64,000 bases of DNA from Burkholderiales bacterium Ga0077543 (lineage in GTDB: Bacteria > Pseudomonadota > Gammaproteobacteria > Burkholderiales > Burkholderiaceae_C), in NCBI GenBank assembly GCA_001464055.1, contig LNET01000044.1, positions 1-64,000 on the forward strand, given 5' to 3'. Below the pieces are notes generated by a model that saw only the letters and a list, made by a program, of their open reading frames with translations, was not told where the DNA came from and made no database searches. A program made the position numbers and the translations under genes. Shown piece after piece: positions 18,201 to 26,256 of the stretch; within the stretch, counting starts at the first letter, position 1, and the number at the start of each line of letters is the position of its first letter.

Positions 18201-20924
18201 CGGCGTTGCCGTTGCCGCTGCCGCTGCCGCGCCGCCGCGCTGGCCCGCCACGGGCTGCGTGGCCAGCAGCGACAGCCGCGCCGTGTCTCCTCGTTCGAGC
18301 AGCTCGACGAAGGCCTCGAAGGCCGCTTGCTTGTCGGGCAGGCTGCCGTGTTCGGTGTCCAGAGTCCAGGTGCGCACACCCGGCAGCAGCGCCGATTCCA
18401 GCGTGACGCGGCCGTCGCCACCGTCCACCGCGTCCTGGTAGACCAAGCCCTGTTCACCCACGGTGTAGCCGTCGGGCGTGAACTTCGCGCGGCCCACCAC
18501 CAGGGCCAGCCTGTCGGCGAAGGTCTTCAAGTCGCCGTCGCGCTGTCGGTCCAGGCGTTCACGCAGCGCGCGCGCCTGGTCCAGCACGCGTTGCGGCGGC
18601 ACACCCCAGGCGTAGGCGGCTTCGGGTGATTCGCCGCTGCTGGTGTGCCACCAGTTGCGGTCCTGCACGAACTTCAGGTCGGCTTCGGCCAGTTCGCGCC
18701 ATTGGCTTTCCTGGTCCAGGCCCTGGTCCAGCAGGCCGGCCTGCAGCTGGATGAAGCCGGGCATCTCGGCCATCCATTGCCGCGCCTGCCGGTCGCGCAG
18801 CGGGCTACCGAAGCTGGCCAGCGCATTGCCGAAGCTGTCGTCGCCCGACAGGCACTGCATCGGCGCCCAGCTGCCGCCGTTGGGCGTGCCCAGCATCACC
18901 AGGCGTGCGCCCGGGCGCTGCATCAGCCGCGCCCAGACCTGCGGCCGTTCCAGCTGCATCGTGCGCGCCACCACGCCGCCCATCGAATGCGCCAGCAGCC
19001 GCACCGGCTGCCCAGTGGCGTTGCGCGCGTCCAGCGCCGCGACCACGGCCTCGGCCAGGCGGCGGGCTTCTTCCTCGATGGGGCGGCGCCAGTCGTAGCT
19101 GAACTCGAGGACTTCGTGGCTGTCGGCCAGGTGCTCGATCAGGTCGTCGTAGCTCAGGCCGATGGGCCCGTCGGGCTGCACGCCGTCGACGCGGCCAGGC
19201 TCGTAGCGCAGCTTGCCCAGCCCGCCGATCAGGCGCAGGCTGAGCCAGATGCGCTCGTCACCCACCCGCAGGTGGCTGCCCAGGATGCCTGGCAGCACGA
19301 ACACGGCCGGCCTTTCGCTGGCCGGCCGGCCGTCTCTTGAAGCCCGTGCTGCGCGGCTGCCGCTGCTGTCCCGCCCGGCCCAGGACAAGGGGCCGATGAG
19401 GTCGAAACCCGGTGGCTGCGACTGCGTCAGCCCGGCCACCACCGCCTGCACGCTGCGTTCGTTGGCGAAGTAGGCAAAGTGCGTGACCTTGCCGCCCTGG
19501 TCCAGCAGGAATTGCGCCCCGCCCGCGCGTGGCGCGCCCCCGTACATCGAACGGGTGTGCACGACGATGTCGTTGTCGGTCCAGTAGAAGGCGTCGGCCA
19601 GCAGCGTCTTCAGCCAGGTGCCGACGCTGTCGCCCTGCAGGTCGCCGGCGATCACGCGCAGGTCGCCGGCAATGGGTTCCTCGGTGCCGTTCAGCCAGTT
19701 CAGGAGCGGCGCGTCGGGGATCATCGCGGCCAGGCCGGGCAGTTCGGCCGGGTCGGCGCGTCGGCGCGCCACCTCGGCCAGGAACTCCAGCAGGGTCGGC
19801 GCCACCGGCACCGCGGCCAGCTCCAGCGTCCAGCGCAGCACCGACAGGTAGGCGTCGAGCCGCTGGCTGGCCAGCAGCGTGCCGCGCGCCGGGCAGGCCA
19901 CGCGCAAGACGCGTTCCACGGCGATGCCCTTCTTCTTCACGGCCTGGGCCAGCGCGCGAAGCTCACGGCGCTGCCCTTCGTAAGCCGGGTCGGCGAAGTG
20001 CGCCAGGTCGTCGGCGCTCAGCACGGGCCGTGCGCACACGCGCGCCAGCACTTCGGCCACGAGCCCGCCGCGCGAATGCGTGACCAGGTGCAGGCGTACG
20101 CCGTCGGGCAAGGCCTGCACCAGAGTCAGGGCGTTGGCGATCGGGCTGGCGCCCAGGGTGGGGTGGTCCAGCGCGTAGACCCGCTGGCCGTAGTGCGTGA
20201 ACAGATCGTGCACCGCCTGCGGGTGCTGCACCCACATCTTGCCGAAGGTGCTGACGGTGTCGACGAAAGTGCCGTGGATCAGCACCAGCAGCGGCTGCGT
20301 TGCCGGGCTGGCCGGGGCCGGCAGCGCGGTGCGCAGGCGGCCGCTGCCCTTCAATGCCGTCAGTGTCTCGGGCGAGAGTTCGTAGACGCCGGCCTCGACC
20401 TGGCCGTCGACCTTGTGCACCACCGCGCTGGCAACGAAGTCGACCGCCTTGTCGCGCACCAGGCCGGTGACGACCTCGAAGGCCGACAGCAGCACCTGGC
20501 CCAGGAAGCCGCCACTGCGCGAGGGCGCGGCCTGCTCCAGGTCCTGCCAGCGCAGCCGGGCGCTGACCTGCACCTCGCTTTCGTCGCGGCCGGCGGAATG
20601 TTCTGCACCGCGCGTGGCGCGGTCCTGGCCGCGCATCAACGCCGCGGCGGTGGCCGGGTGCAGGGTCAGCACCGGGCCGCCGGCGATGTGCAGCAGCACC
20701 AGGTCTTCGCCCGGCACCGCTGTCACGCGCACCGCGTCGCCGCTGCGGCGGGCGGCCACCTGCACCCGCGCCTTCACCTGGCCGGGGCCGCTGCTGGCGG
20801 GCAGCGGGGTGGCGCTCGCGCCGCTGCGGCTGGGGCCGTCGTAGCGCACGCCGGGAACGACAAACGTGATGGGGGCGTCGGCTTGCGGCATCGCGTCGGG
20901 AATGGGCCTCGGAGCGTGGAGCAT
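15270..20924 (-). CDS. Giant protein: two alpha/beta-hydrolases + CHAT protease + helical tail
   Basis: About 1,884 residues, no signal peptide or membrane segment seen. Domains in order: a beta-rich start (1-200); a first alpha/beta-hydrolase (200-520) with an LIHGTF oxyanion stretch and nucleophile motif THSRGG (Ser about 284); a second, LCAT/PGAP1-like hydrolase (535-900) with VLPGILGSHL, AHSMGG (Ser about 647), GDGRVTLESA (Asp about 836) and EHGSLP (His about 858), a complete triad; an uncharacterised domain (945-1235, SLILTGTEAAVNRLVGGAM); a CHAT caspase-like domain (1236-1490) with the dyad in HIAGHGEP (His about 1387) and FVNCCHLA (Cys 1434 or 1435); and a TPR-like helical tail. The ATG at 20924 was taken; a second at 20891 is possible. 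The gene lies 43 bases after rlpA. Known CHAT proteases (separase-like, TPR-CHAT/Craspase) cleave specific proteins; here an effector-like lipase pair sits in cis. The biological role is unknown. Confidence 0.8.
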   Translation of the reverse strand: MLHAPRPIPDAMPQADAPITFVVPGVRYDGPSRSGASATPLPASSGPGQVKARVQVAARRSGDAVRVTAVPGEDLVLLHIAGGPVLTLHPATAAALMRGQDRATRGAEHSAGRDESEVQVSARLRWQDLEQAAPSRSGGFLGQVLLSAFEVVTGLVRDKAVDFVASAVVHKVDGQVEAGVYELSPETLTALKGSGRLRTALPAPASPATQPLLVLIHGTFVDTVSTFGKMWVQHPQAVHDLFTHYGQRVYALDHPTLGASPIANALTLVQALPDGVRLHLVTHSRGGLVAEVLARVCARPVLSADDLAHFADPAYEGQRRELRALAQAVKKKGIAVERVLRVACPARGTLLASQRLDAYLSVLRWTLELAAVPVAPTLLEFLAEVARRRADPAELPGLAAMIPDAPLLNWLNGTEEPIAGDLRVIAGDLQGDSVGTWLKTLLADAFYWTDNDIVVHTRSMYGGAPRAGGAQFLLDQGGKVTHFAYFANERSVQAVVAGLTQSQPPGFDLIGPLSWAGRDSSGSRAARASRDGRPASERPAVFVLPGILGSHLRVGDERIWLSLRLIGGLGKLRYEPGRVDGVQPDGPIGLSYDDLIEHLADSHEVLEFSYDWRRPIEEEARRLAEAVVAALDARNATGQPVRLLAHSMGGVVARTMQLERPQVWARLMQRPGARLVMLGTPNGGSWAPMQCLSGDDSFGNALASFGSPLRDRQARQWMAEMPGFIQLQAGLLDQGLDQESQWRELAEADLKFVQDRNWWHTSSGESPEAAYAWGVPPQRVLDQARALRERLDRQRDGDLKTFADRLALVVGRAKFTPDGYTVGEQGLVYQDAVDGGDGRVTLESALLPGVRTWTLDTEHGSLPDKQAAFEAFVELLERGDTARLSLLATQPVAGQRGGAAAAAATATPRVVHVASRPSRARSLPLPAMGQKAVFLQSRADDGALQRPRSTALQVAVLNGNLSFVRTPLMVGHSRSLILTGTEAAVNRLVGGAMKASLEAGLYPDEPGSHQIFMNTRQDPGNPWAAPRPGAVVVVGLGDEGKLSEERLTRSVRQGVMAWAQRQAEAPAGAPAHIELAATLIGSGGSGMNASNAARAIAQGVRDANLRLEAGNIERGWPVVTKLTLVELYLERASDAWHGLQVLATAAPGNFDIAPTIASGVGPLRRQIDSGYRGTDYDFITATSAGDDTIAFTLDTRRARTEVRAQSTQGRLLRELVGKASRDGRNGDGDAQLGRTLFQLLVPHEVEPFLSGTGRMLLELDEKTAPIPWELLETQSEHLSRPGQGAERPWAIRTQLLRKLRKDSYRQQVQDASPDDSVLVVGEPLITDDRYARLPGAEREARAVARQLGETGAVPPDRINALLDQPSASQVINALFERCYRIVHIAGHGEPVLRDEKDRSKIIHKGGVVLSDGTFLGPDEVRSMRTVPELVFVNCCHLAAPDEQEALKARRRGPFDRADFAYGLADALIETGVRCVIAAGWAVDDEPAEIFATTFYAQLLNRQPFITAVARAREAAWLADPRSNTWAAYQCYGDPNWTYRQSATDALATPVAAREEFDGVASPLALVLALEEVVVQHRYMGAEPAVQLEKVRHLEARFASLWGSMGAVAEAFALGYQEAGDADSAIAWYERAVIGNDGSASMKAQEELGQLRAHRAWDRLGRAAAGQRLAVAAQAQAEISQAVHDLSLLASLLPTLQRHSLVGWAHQRLALIDRLLGKGAAEQQQLQAAGQAYRAASSLARQQGQTDLFRPALNALAVELVLQNLPGPGRRARLDIELLEAARHSLQHKALNDPDFSCHAGLIEIDLLQALAGRRLKQAAAGLLDRYAELHTRVGSRSCWTAVADQGDFLLTPHARRQGGAEAAAAALLLAWLNERAGRGAAPAA

Positions 20925-20967
20925 CGGCGCAAAGCCCGGCCACGGCAAGCCGGGGTCTTCAGCCGGC

Positions 20968-21582
20968 TTAGGGATACGCGGCTGTCGCGGCGTCGGTGGT
21001 GGCTCGGGCGTCGAGCCAGAACCCGGTGCGGATCTCCGCGTGTGTCAGCCGCACCACTTCCACCGGCGTCACGCCGCGCAGCACGCCCAGCCTGGCGGCA
21101 GCGGCGTAGCTCAGGTCGATGACACGGCCGGCCACGAAGGGTCCGCGGTCGTTGACGCGGACCACGATTTCGCGCCCGTTGGCCGGGTTGCGCACCCGCG
21201 CATAGCTGGGAATCGGCATGGTCTTGTGGGCCGCGGTCATGCCCAGCATGTCGTAGGGCTCGCCGCTGCTCGTGGGGCGGCCGTGGAACTTCACGCCGTA
21301 CCAGGAAGCGCCGCCCACCTCGCGCAGCGGCACGTCGCCGGTCAGCGGCACATAGCGCTGGCCGAACACCTCATAAGGCTTGTTCGGGCCGCCCTGGCGG
21401 ATGGGCTCCACGCGGGGCACGGCATCGGGCGTGTTCTCGACGCCCCGCGGCGGGTTCGGCGGCGGCCCGTCGCGGCCGGGTTGGCCGCCCGGGCCGCGGC
21501 TGGCGCAGGCGCTCAGCAGCAGCAGCAGCAAGGGCAGGCCGGCGGTGGCCAGCAAGCGCTGGGTTCGGGGCAAGGGGCGCAT
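20968..21582 (-). CDS. rlpA: RlpA-family septal ring lytic transglycosylase lipoprotein
   Basis: A 204-residue lipoprotein. The signal peptide (residues 1-20) ends in the lipobox LSAC, followed by a Pro/Gly-rich linker and a double-psi beta-barrel (about 75-185). Family marks are GGASWYGVKFHGRPTSSGE and VVRVNDRGPFVAGRVIDLS, which contain the catalytic Glu/Asp region. RlpA enzymes cleave naked glycan strands during daughter-cell separation. The SPOR domain found at the C-terminus of many RlpA proteins is missing, so septal targeting may differ. The ATG at 21582 was chosen because it directly precedes the signal peptide. It is divergent from the helicase gene, with 70 bases between. Confidence 0.88.
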   Translation of the reverse strand: MRPLPRTQRLLATAGLPLLLLLLSACASRGPGGQPGRDGPPPNPPRGVENTPDAVPRVEPIRQGGPNKPYEVFGQRYVPLTGDVPLREVGGASWYGVKFHGRPTSSGEPYDMLGMTAAHKTMPIPSYARVRNPANGREIVVRVNDRGPFVAGRVIDLSYAAAARLGVLRGVTPVEVVRLTHAEIRTGFWLDARATTDAATAAYP

Positions 21583-21652
21583 CGTTGGCGCGCATTCTCG
21601 CCAGATCCGGGCGGCTGCGTGGCCGGACCTGCGCGAGCTTCGACAATGGCCC

Positions 21653-23977
21653 ATGCTCGCCACCGGCATCGCCACCCAAACCCCCTCGACACCCAAGGCA
21701 TCCCGGCTGCCCGAAACGCCCGCTGCCCCCGCCTGGACCTACACCGTGTCGGTGCGCGGCCTGTGCGAATTCACCGCCAAGCAAGGCGACCTGGACCGCC
21801 GCTTCACCCCGGCCGCCACCGCCCTGGAGGGCCTGCAGGGCCAGCAGACCGTGGCCCAGCGCCGCGGCCAGGACTATGAGACCGAAGTCGCGCTGGAAGG
21901 CCGCCACGGCGGCCTGCGCGTGCGCGGCCGCGCCGACGGCTATGACCCGCGCCGCCGCTGCCTGGAAGAAGTGAAGACCATCCGCGGCCATCCCGACGAG
22001 ATTCCGGCCAACCGGCGCCAGCTGCACTGGGCCCAGCTGCAGACCTACGGCGCGCTCTTCTGCCGGCAGCACCAGATCCCCGAACTCGCCCTCGCCCTGG
22101 TGTACTTCGACGTGGCCAGCCAGACCGAGACGGCGCTGCACCAGCTGTATGGCGCTGAGGAGCTGCAAGCCCTGTTCGAAGCCCGCTGCGACGCCTTCCT
22201 GGGCTGGGCCGAGGCCGAAGCCCGACACCGCACCGACCGCGACGCCGCCCTGGCACAGCTGCCCTTCCCGCAGACCGCCTTCCGCCCCGGCCAGCGCGCG
22301 CTGGCCGAAGCCGTCTACCGCAGCGCGGTCGCCGGCCGTTGCCTGCTGGCCCAGGCGCCCACCGGCATCGGCAAGACCGTGGGCACGCTGTTCCCGCTGC
22401 TGCGCGCGGTGCCGGGCCAGGGCATCGACAAGCTGGCCTACCTGACCTGCAAGGGCACTGGCCGCCTGGCCGCGCTGGAAGCGCTGGATACGCTGCGCAG
22501 CGCCACCGCCGGCCAGGCGCTGCGCGTGCAGGCCATGGTGCCCAAGGGCCAGGCCTGCGAACACCCCGACAAGGCCTGCCACCCCGACGCCTGCCCGCTG
22601 GCCCGCGGCTTCTACGACCGCCTGCCCGCCGCCCGCGCCCAGGCTGCGGCCCTGGGCTGGCTGGACGCCGCGGCACAGCGGCGCATTGCGCTGGCCCACG
22701 ACATCTGCCCCTACTACCTGGGCCAGGAAATGGTGCGCTGGGCCGACGTGCTGGTGGGCGACGTGAACCACCTCTTCGACCCCAACGCCCAGCTCTGGGG
22801 TCTGCTGCAGGCGCAGGACTGGCGGCTGGCGGTGCTGGTGGACGAAGCGCACAACCTCGTCGACCGCACGCGGGCGATGTACACCGCCGAGATCGGCCTC
22901 GATGCGCTGGACGCCGCCGCCCGCCAGGCGCCCGTGGCGGTGCAAGGCGCACTGCAGGGCCTGGTGCAGGCCAGCAGCGAACTGGTGGCCGCGAGCCAGG
23001 CGCCCTATGCCGTGCTGGCTGCCGTGCCCGACGACTGGGTGCAGGCGCTGCAGGCTGCCGCGGGCGCGCTGGCCGAACATTTCCAGCACCAGCCGCTGGC
23101 CCAGGGCGGCCTGCTCGACTTCCATTTCCTCTTGCAACGCTTCCTGCGCCTCGTCGACGCGCTCAGCCCGCACAGCCTGTTCGACATCCACCACGGCGCC
23201 GACCCCGTGCTGTGCGTGCGCAACGTCGCCCCGGCCTGCTTCCTGCGCGCGCGCTTCAAGGCCCTGCACACGGCTACGCTGTTCTCGGCCACCCTGGCCC
23301 CGCCCGAACACGCCGTGCAACTGCTGGGCCTGCCCGAAGACACGGCCTGGATCGATGTGCCGCCAGCCTTTGCGGCCGAACACCTGTGCGTGCAGGTGGC
23401 CGACGGCCTGTCGACCCGCTTCGCCGACCGCGGCCGTTCGCTGCAGCGCCTGGTGGACGTGCTGACGGCGCAGTTCGACGCCCACCCCGGCAACTACCTG
23501 GCCTTCTTCAGCAGCTTCGATTACCTGGACCAGGCCGCCGAGCGCCTGGCCCGCAGCCGCCCCGACGTCCCGCAATGGCGCCAGGACCGCCAGATGGGTT
23601 CAGAGGCCCGCCAGCAGTTCCTGGCGCGCTTCGAGCCCGGCGGGCGCGGGCTGGGCTTTGCGGTGCTGGGCGGCGTGTTTGCCGAAGGCGTGGATCTGCC
23701 CGGTTCGTTGCTGATCGGCGCGTTCGTCGCCACGCTGGGCCTGCCGCCGGTGTCGCCGCAGCAGGACGCGATGCGGTCGCGGCTGGACGAACTCTTCGGT
23801 GCCGGCCTGGCCCATGCCGACCTGGTGCCGGCGATGCACAAGGTGGTGCAGGCCGCGGGCCGCGTGCTGCGCACCCCCGAAGACCGCGGCTGGCTGTGGC
23901 TGCTGGACGAGCGTTATCGCCGCGCCGACGTGTTGGCGCTGCTGCCGGCCTGGTGGGGGGTGGCGGCGGCGCGCTGA
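21653..23977 (+). CDS. PD-(D/E)XK nuclease fused to Fe-S XPD/DinG-type helicase
   Basis: A 774-residue DNA repair-type enzyme. Residues 25-200 form a RecB-like nuclease domain: GRADGYDP gives the motif II Asp, LEEVKT the ExK, and QLQTYG the downstream Q-x3-Y. From about 205 comes a superfamily 2 helicase: Walker A QAPTGIGKT, a four-cysteine Fe-S insertion (CEHPDKACHPDAC, then DICPYY), Walker B as DEAHNLVD, TLFSATL (motif III-like) and a final arginine motif QAAGRVLR. The nuclease-plus-helicase layout parallels Dna2/AddB-type logic and is known as a family in proteobacteria, but its substrate is not settled. The ATG at 21653 lies just before the conserved N-terminus. Confidence 0.85.
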   Translation: MLATGIATQTPSTPKASRLPETPAAPAWTYTVSVRGLCEFTAKQGDLDRRFTPAATALEGLQGQQTVAQRRGQDYETEVALEGRHGGLRVRGRADGYDPRRRCLEEVKTIRGHPDEIPANRRQLHWAQLQTYGALFCRQHQIPELALALVYFDVASQTETALHQLYGAEELQALFEARCDAFLGWAEAEARHRTDRDAALAQLPFPQTAFRPGQRALAEAVYRSAVAGRCLLAQAPTGIGKTVGTLFPLLRAVPGQGIDKLAYLTCKGTGRLAALEALDTLRSATAGQALRVQAMVPKGQACEHPDKACHPDACPLARGFYDRLPAARAQAAALGWLDAAAQRRIALAHDICPYYLGQEMVRWADVLVGDVNHLFDPNAQLWGLLQAQDWRLAVLVDEAHNLVDRTRAMYTAEIGLDALDAAARQAPVAVQGALQGLVQASSELVAASQAPYAVLAAVPDDWVQALQAAAGALAEHFQHQPLAQGGLLDFHFLLQRFLRLVDALSPHSLFDIHHGADPVLCVRNVAPACFLRARFKALHTATLFSATLAPPEHAVQLLGLPEDTAWIDVPPAFAAEHLCVQVADGLSTRFADRGRSLQRLVDVLTAQFDAHPGNYLAFFSSFDYLDQAAERLARSRPDVPQWRQDRQMGSEARQQFLARFEPGGRGLGFAVLGGVFAEGVDLPGSLLIGAFVATLGLPPVSPQQDAMRSRLDELFGAGLAHADLVPAMHKVVQAAGRVLRTPEDRGWLWLLDERYRRADVLALLPAWWGVAAAR

Positions 23978-24053
23978 CGCAGTGCGGCGCCAGGCCGGGC
24001 CCCCCTGTTCTGCAGTCTGGCCGGCCTGCCGGCTGCACTAGCATCCGCCCGCC

Positions 24054-26246
24054 ATGCCGTGCCCCGCCTTCTTCAGCCGCCCCCTTGTTCTGCTGTGCCT
24101 GCTGGCCCTGGCCTGCGCTGCCGGCCCCGCCGGCGCCGAACTGGGCAGCGCGATGCGCGCCGAACGCCTGCAACCCGGCGAGCGCATCCGCCTGGACGGC
24201 GCGCTCGACCACCCGGCCTGGCAGCGTGCGCCGGTGTACGACAGCTTCGTCGAGAAAGCCCCCACCCTGGGCGCGACGCCGCCTCAGGCCACGCGCGTGC
24301 AGCTGCTGGTGGATGAACAGGCGCTGTATGTCGGCATCACCGCGCTGGACACCCGGCCGGAACTGATGCGTGCGCCGCTGGTGCGCTACGACCAGATCAA
24401 CCGCACCCAGGACTTCGTCGTCGTCTACCTCGACCCCATCGGCAGCCGGCGCGCGGCGCAGTTCTTCCGCGTCAACGCCGCCGGCAGCCTGGCCGACGGC
24501 ATGCACACCGCCGCCGACGACAGCGAAGACTTCGCGCCCGACTTCGACTGGGACGCCGCCACCCGGCGTACGCCGGAAGGCTGGACGGCGGTGCTGCGCC
24601 TGCCGTTCGCGGCGCTGCGCTTTTCCGAAGACCCCGCCGCCACCTGGCGCGTGATGGTGGCGCGGCGGCTGCCGCGCGAGCAGTTCCACATGGCCACCTC
24701 GGTGCTCATCCCGCGCGAGGCCGCCAGCTTCATCGACACGATGCAGCCGCTGGACAACGTGCGCCTGCCCGAACGGCACCGGTTCCTGACGCTGCGCCCC
24801 AGCCTGACGCTGCGCCGCGACGACACGGGCACGCACACCGAAGCCAGCCTCGACCTGAAATGGCGGCCGCGCGCCGAACTCGTGGTCGACGCCACGCTGA
24901 ACCCCGACTTCTCGCAGGTGGCGCTGGACGTGCCGCAGCTGCGCGGCAACGAACGCTTCTCACTGTTCCTGAGCGAGAAGCGCCCCTTCTTCTTCGAAAG
25001 CAGCGACCTGCTGCGCAGCCCCACCGAAGCGCTGTACACCCGCAGCCTGACCGGGCCGCGCGGCGGCCTGCGCGCCACCTGGCGCGGCGCCGGCCTGGCC
25101 GGCACGGCCTTCGCCATCGACGACGAAGGCGGCGGCGTGGTGCTGCTGCCCGGCGTCTACGGCAATGGCGCCGCCGAGCAGCCCGCTTCCCGGGTGCTGG
25201 CCGGCCGCGTTCAGGCCTACCGCGACAGCCTGCAGGGCGGGGTGTTGCTGGCTTCCCGCCGTTACAGCGGCGGCCTGGGCGACAACCAGGTGCTGGGCCC
25301 CGACCTGGCCTGGCAGCTGAACCCGCAATGGCGGCTGCGCGCGCAATGGCTGGCTTCGCGCACCACCGCACTGGACGACGGCAACGGCAGCTTGCTTCCT
25401 GGCCGTGCCGAAGACGGCCAGCGCCGTTATGCCCGCGTCTTCTACAACCGCGACTTCAGCGAAGCCAACCTGAGCGTCGACGACATCACCGCCGGCTTTC
25501 GCCACGACACCGGCTTCGTCACACAAAGCGGCGTGCGCAGCGTCAGCGGCTGGGTGGCCCAGGGCTGGGACGGCGTACCCGGGTTCAACGAGTTCTGGCT
25601 GAACACCGAAGTCCAGGACGTGCGCGACCGGCAGACCGGCGAACCCGTTGTGCAGACCGTGCGCCCGGGGCTGTGGGTGACCGGCGCGCGCAACCTCGAG
25701 GCCTGGCTGGACTGGTACGGCCACGCCCGCCAGCGCCTGGGCCCGCAGCAGCCGCAGTTGGCCGAACGCTACTGGAGCGGCGGCTTCGTGTTCACCCCGG
25801 CGCCGTGGTGGAACTTCGCCGAGCTGAAATTCGAATCGGGCCAGCGTGTCGACGCGCGCGAAGGCCTGGTCCGCCGCGGCCGCCAGCTCAGCCTGATGGC
25901 GCAGCTGCGGCCACTGCGTTTCCTGGAAGTGGAGCCGCGTTTCAGCATGGCGCGGCTGGACGGTGCCGACCGCCCCGCGTTCCGCGAGACCGCGGCCCAG
26001 GGTCTGCTGGTCTGGCACCTGGGCCCGCGCCAGTACCTGCGGGCCATCGTGCAGCGCAGCACGCTGCAGCGCGGTGAACAGCGCGAGCCGGCGAACCGCA
26101 CCACCTCGCTCACCTGGAGCCTGCGCCACAGCCCGGGCACGGTGCTGGTGCTGGGCTACACCCAGGCGCGCGACGGCGGTGCCAGCGCGCGCGAGGCTTT
26201 CGTGAAACTGCAGGTGGACAGCGAGGACGTGCGCAGCCTCTTCTGA
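24054..26246 (+). CDS. DUF5916 protein with CBM9-like N-terminus
   Basis: A 730-residue exported protein. A Sec signal peptide (1-28, ending PAGA) precedes a CBM9-like beta-sandwich (about 40-230; LDGALDHPAWQRA and later DFDWDAA), then a DUF5916 region rich in alternating aromatic strands that is likely an outer-membrane beta-barrel (LNPDFSQV, LFLSEKRPFFFESS). The last residue is Phe, as usual for outer-membrane proteins needing BAM recognition. Ligand and function are unknown. It stands alone between the helicase and the convergent monooxygenase gene, 10 bases apart. Confidence 0.8.
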   Translation: MPCPAFFSRPLVLLCLLALACAAGPAGAELGSAMRAERLQPGERIRLDGALDHPAWQRAPVYDSFVEKAPTLGATPPQATRVQLLVDEQALYVGITALDTRPELMRAPLVRYDQINRTQDFVVVYLDPIGSRRAAQFFRVNAAGSLADGMHTAADDSEDFAPDFDWDAATRRTPEGWTAVLRLPFAALRFSEDPAATWRVMVARRLPREQFHMATSVLIPREAASFIDTMQPLDNVRLPERHRFLTLRPSLTLRRDDTGTHTEASLDLKWRPRAELVVDATLNPDFSQVALDVPQLRGNERFSLFLSEKRPFFFESSDLLRSPTEALYTRSLTGPRGGLRATWRGAGLAGTAFAIDDEGGGVVLLPGVYGNGAAEQPASRVLAGRVQAYRDSLQGGVLLASRRYSGGLGDNQVLGPDLAWQLNPQWRLRAQWLASRTTALDDGNGSLLPGRAEDGQRRYARVFYNRDFSEANLSVDDITAGFRHDTGFVTQSGVRSVSGWVAQGWDGVPGFNEFWLNTEVQDVRDRQTGEPVVQTVRPGLWVTGARNLEAWLDWYGHARQRLGPQQPQLAERYWSGGFVFTPAPWWNFAELKFESGQRVDAREGLVRRGRQLSLMAQLRPLRFLEVEPRFSMARLDGADRPAFRETAAQGLLVWHLGPRQYLRAIVQRSTLQRGEQREPANRTTSLTWSLRHSPGTVLVLGYTQARDGGASAREAFVKLQVDSEDVRSLF

Positions 26247-26256
26247 GCGCGACCGA

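Noticed and set aside
14859..18629. A 1,256-codon plus-strand frame opposite the CHAT gene
   Set aside because: It is antisense to well-supported domains and its composition (Gln/His/Val/Ala runs, no motifs) is that of a mirror frame created by high third-position GC.
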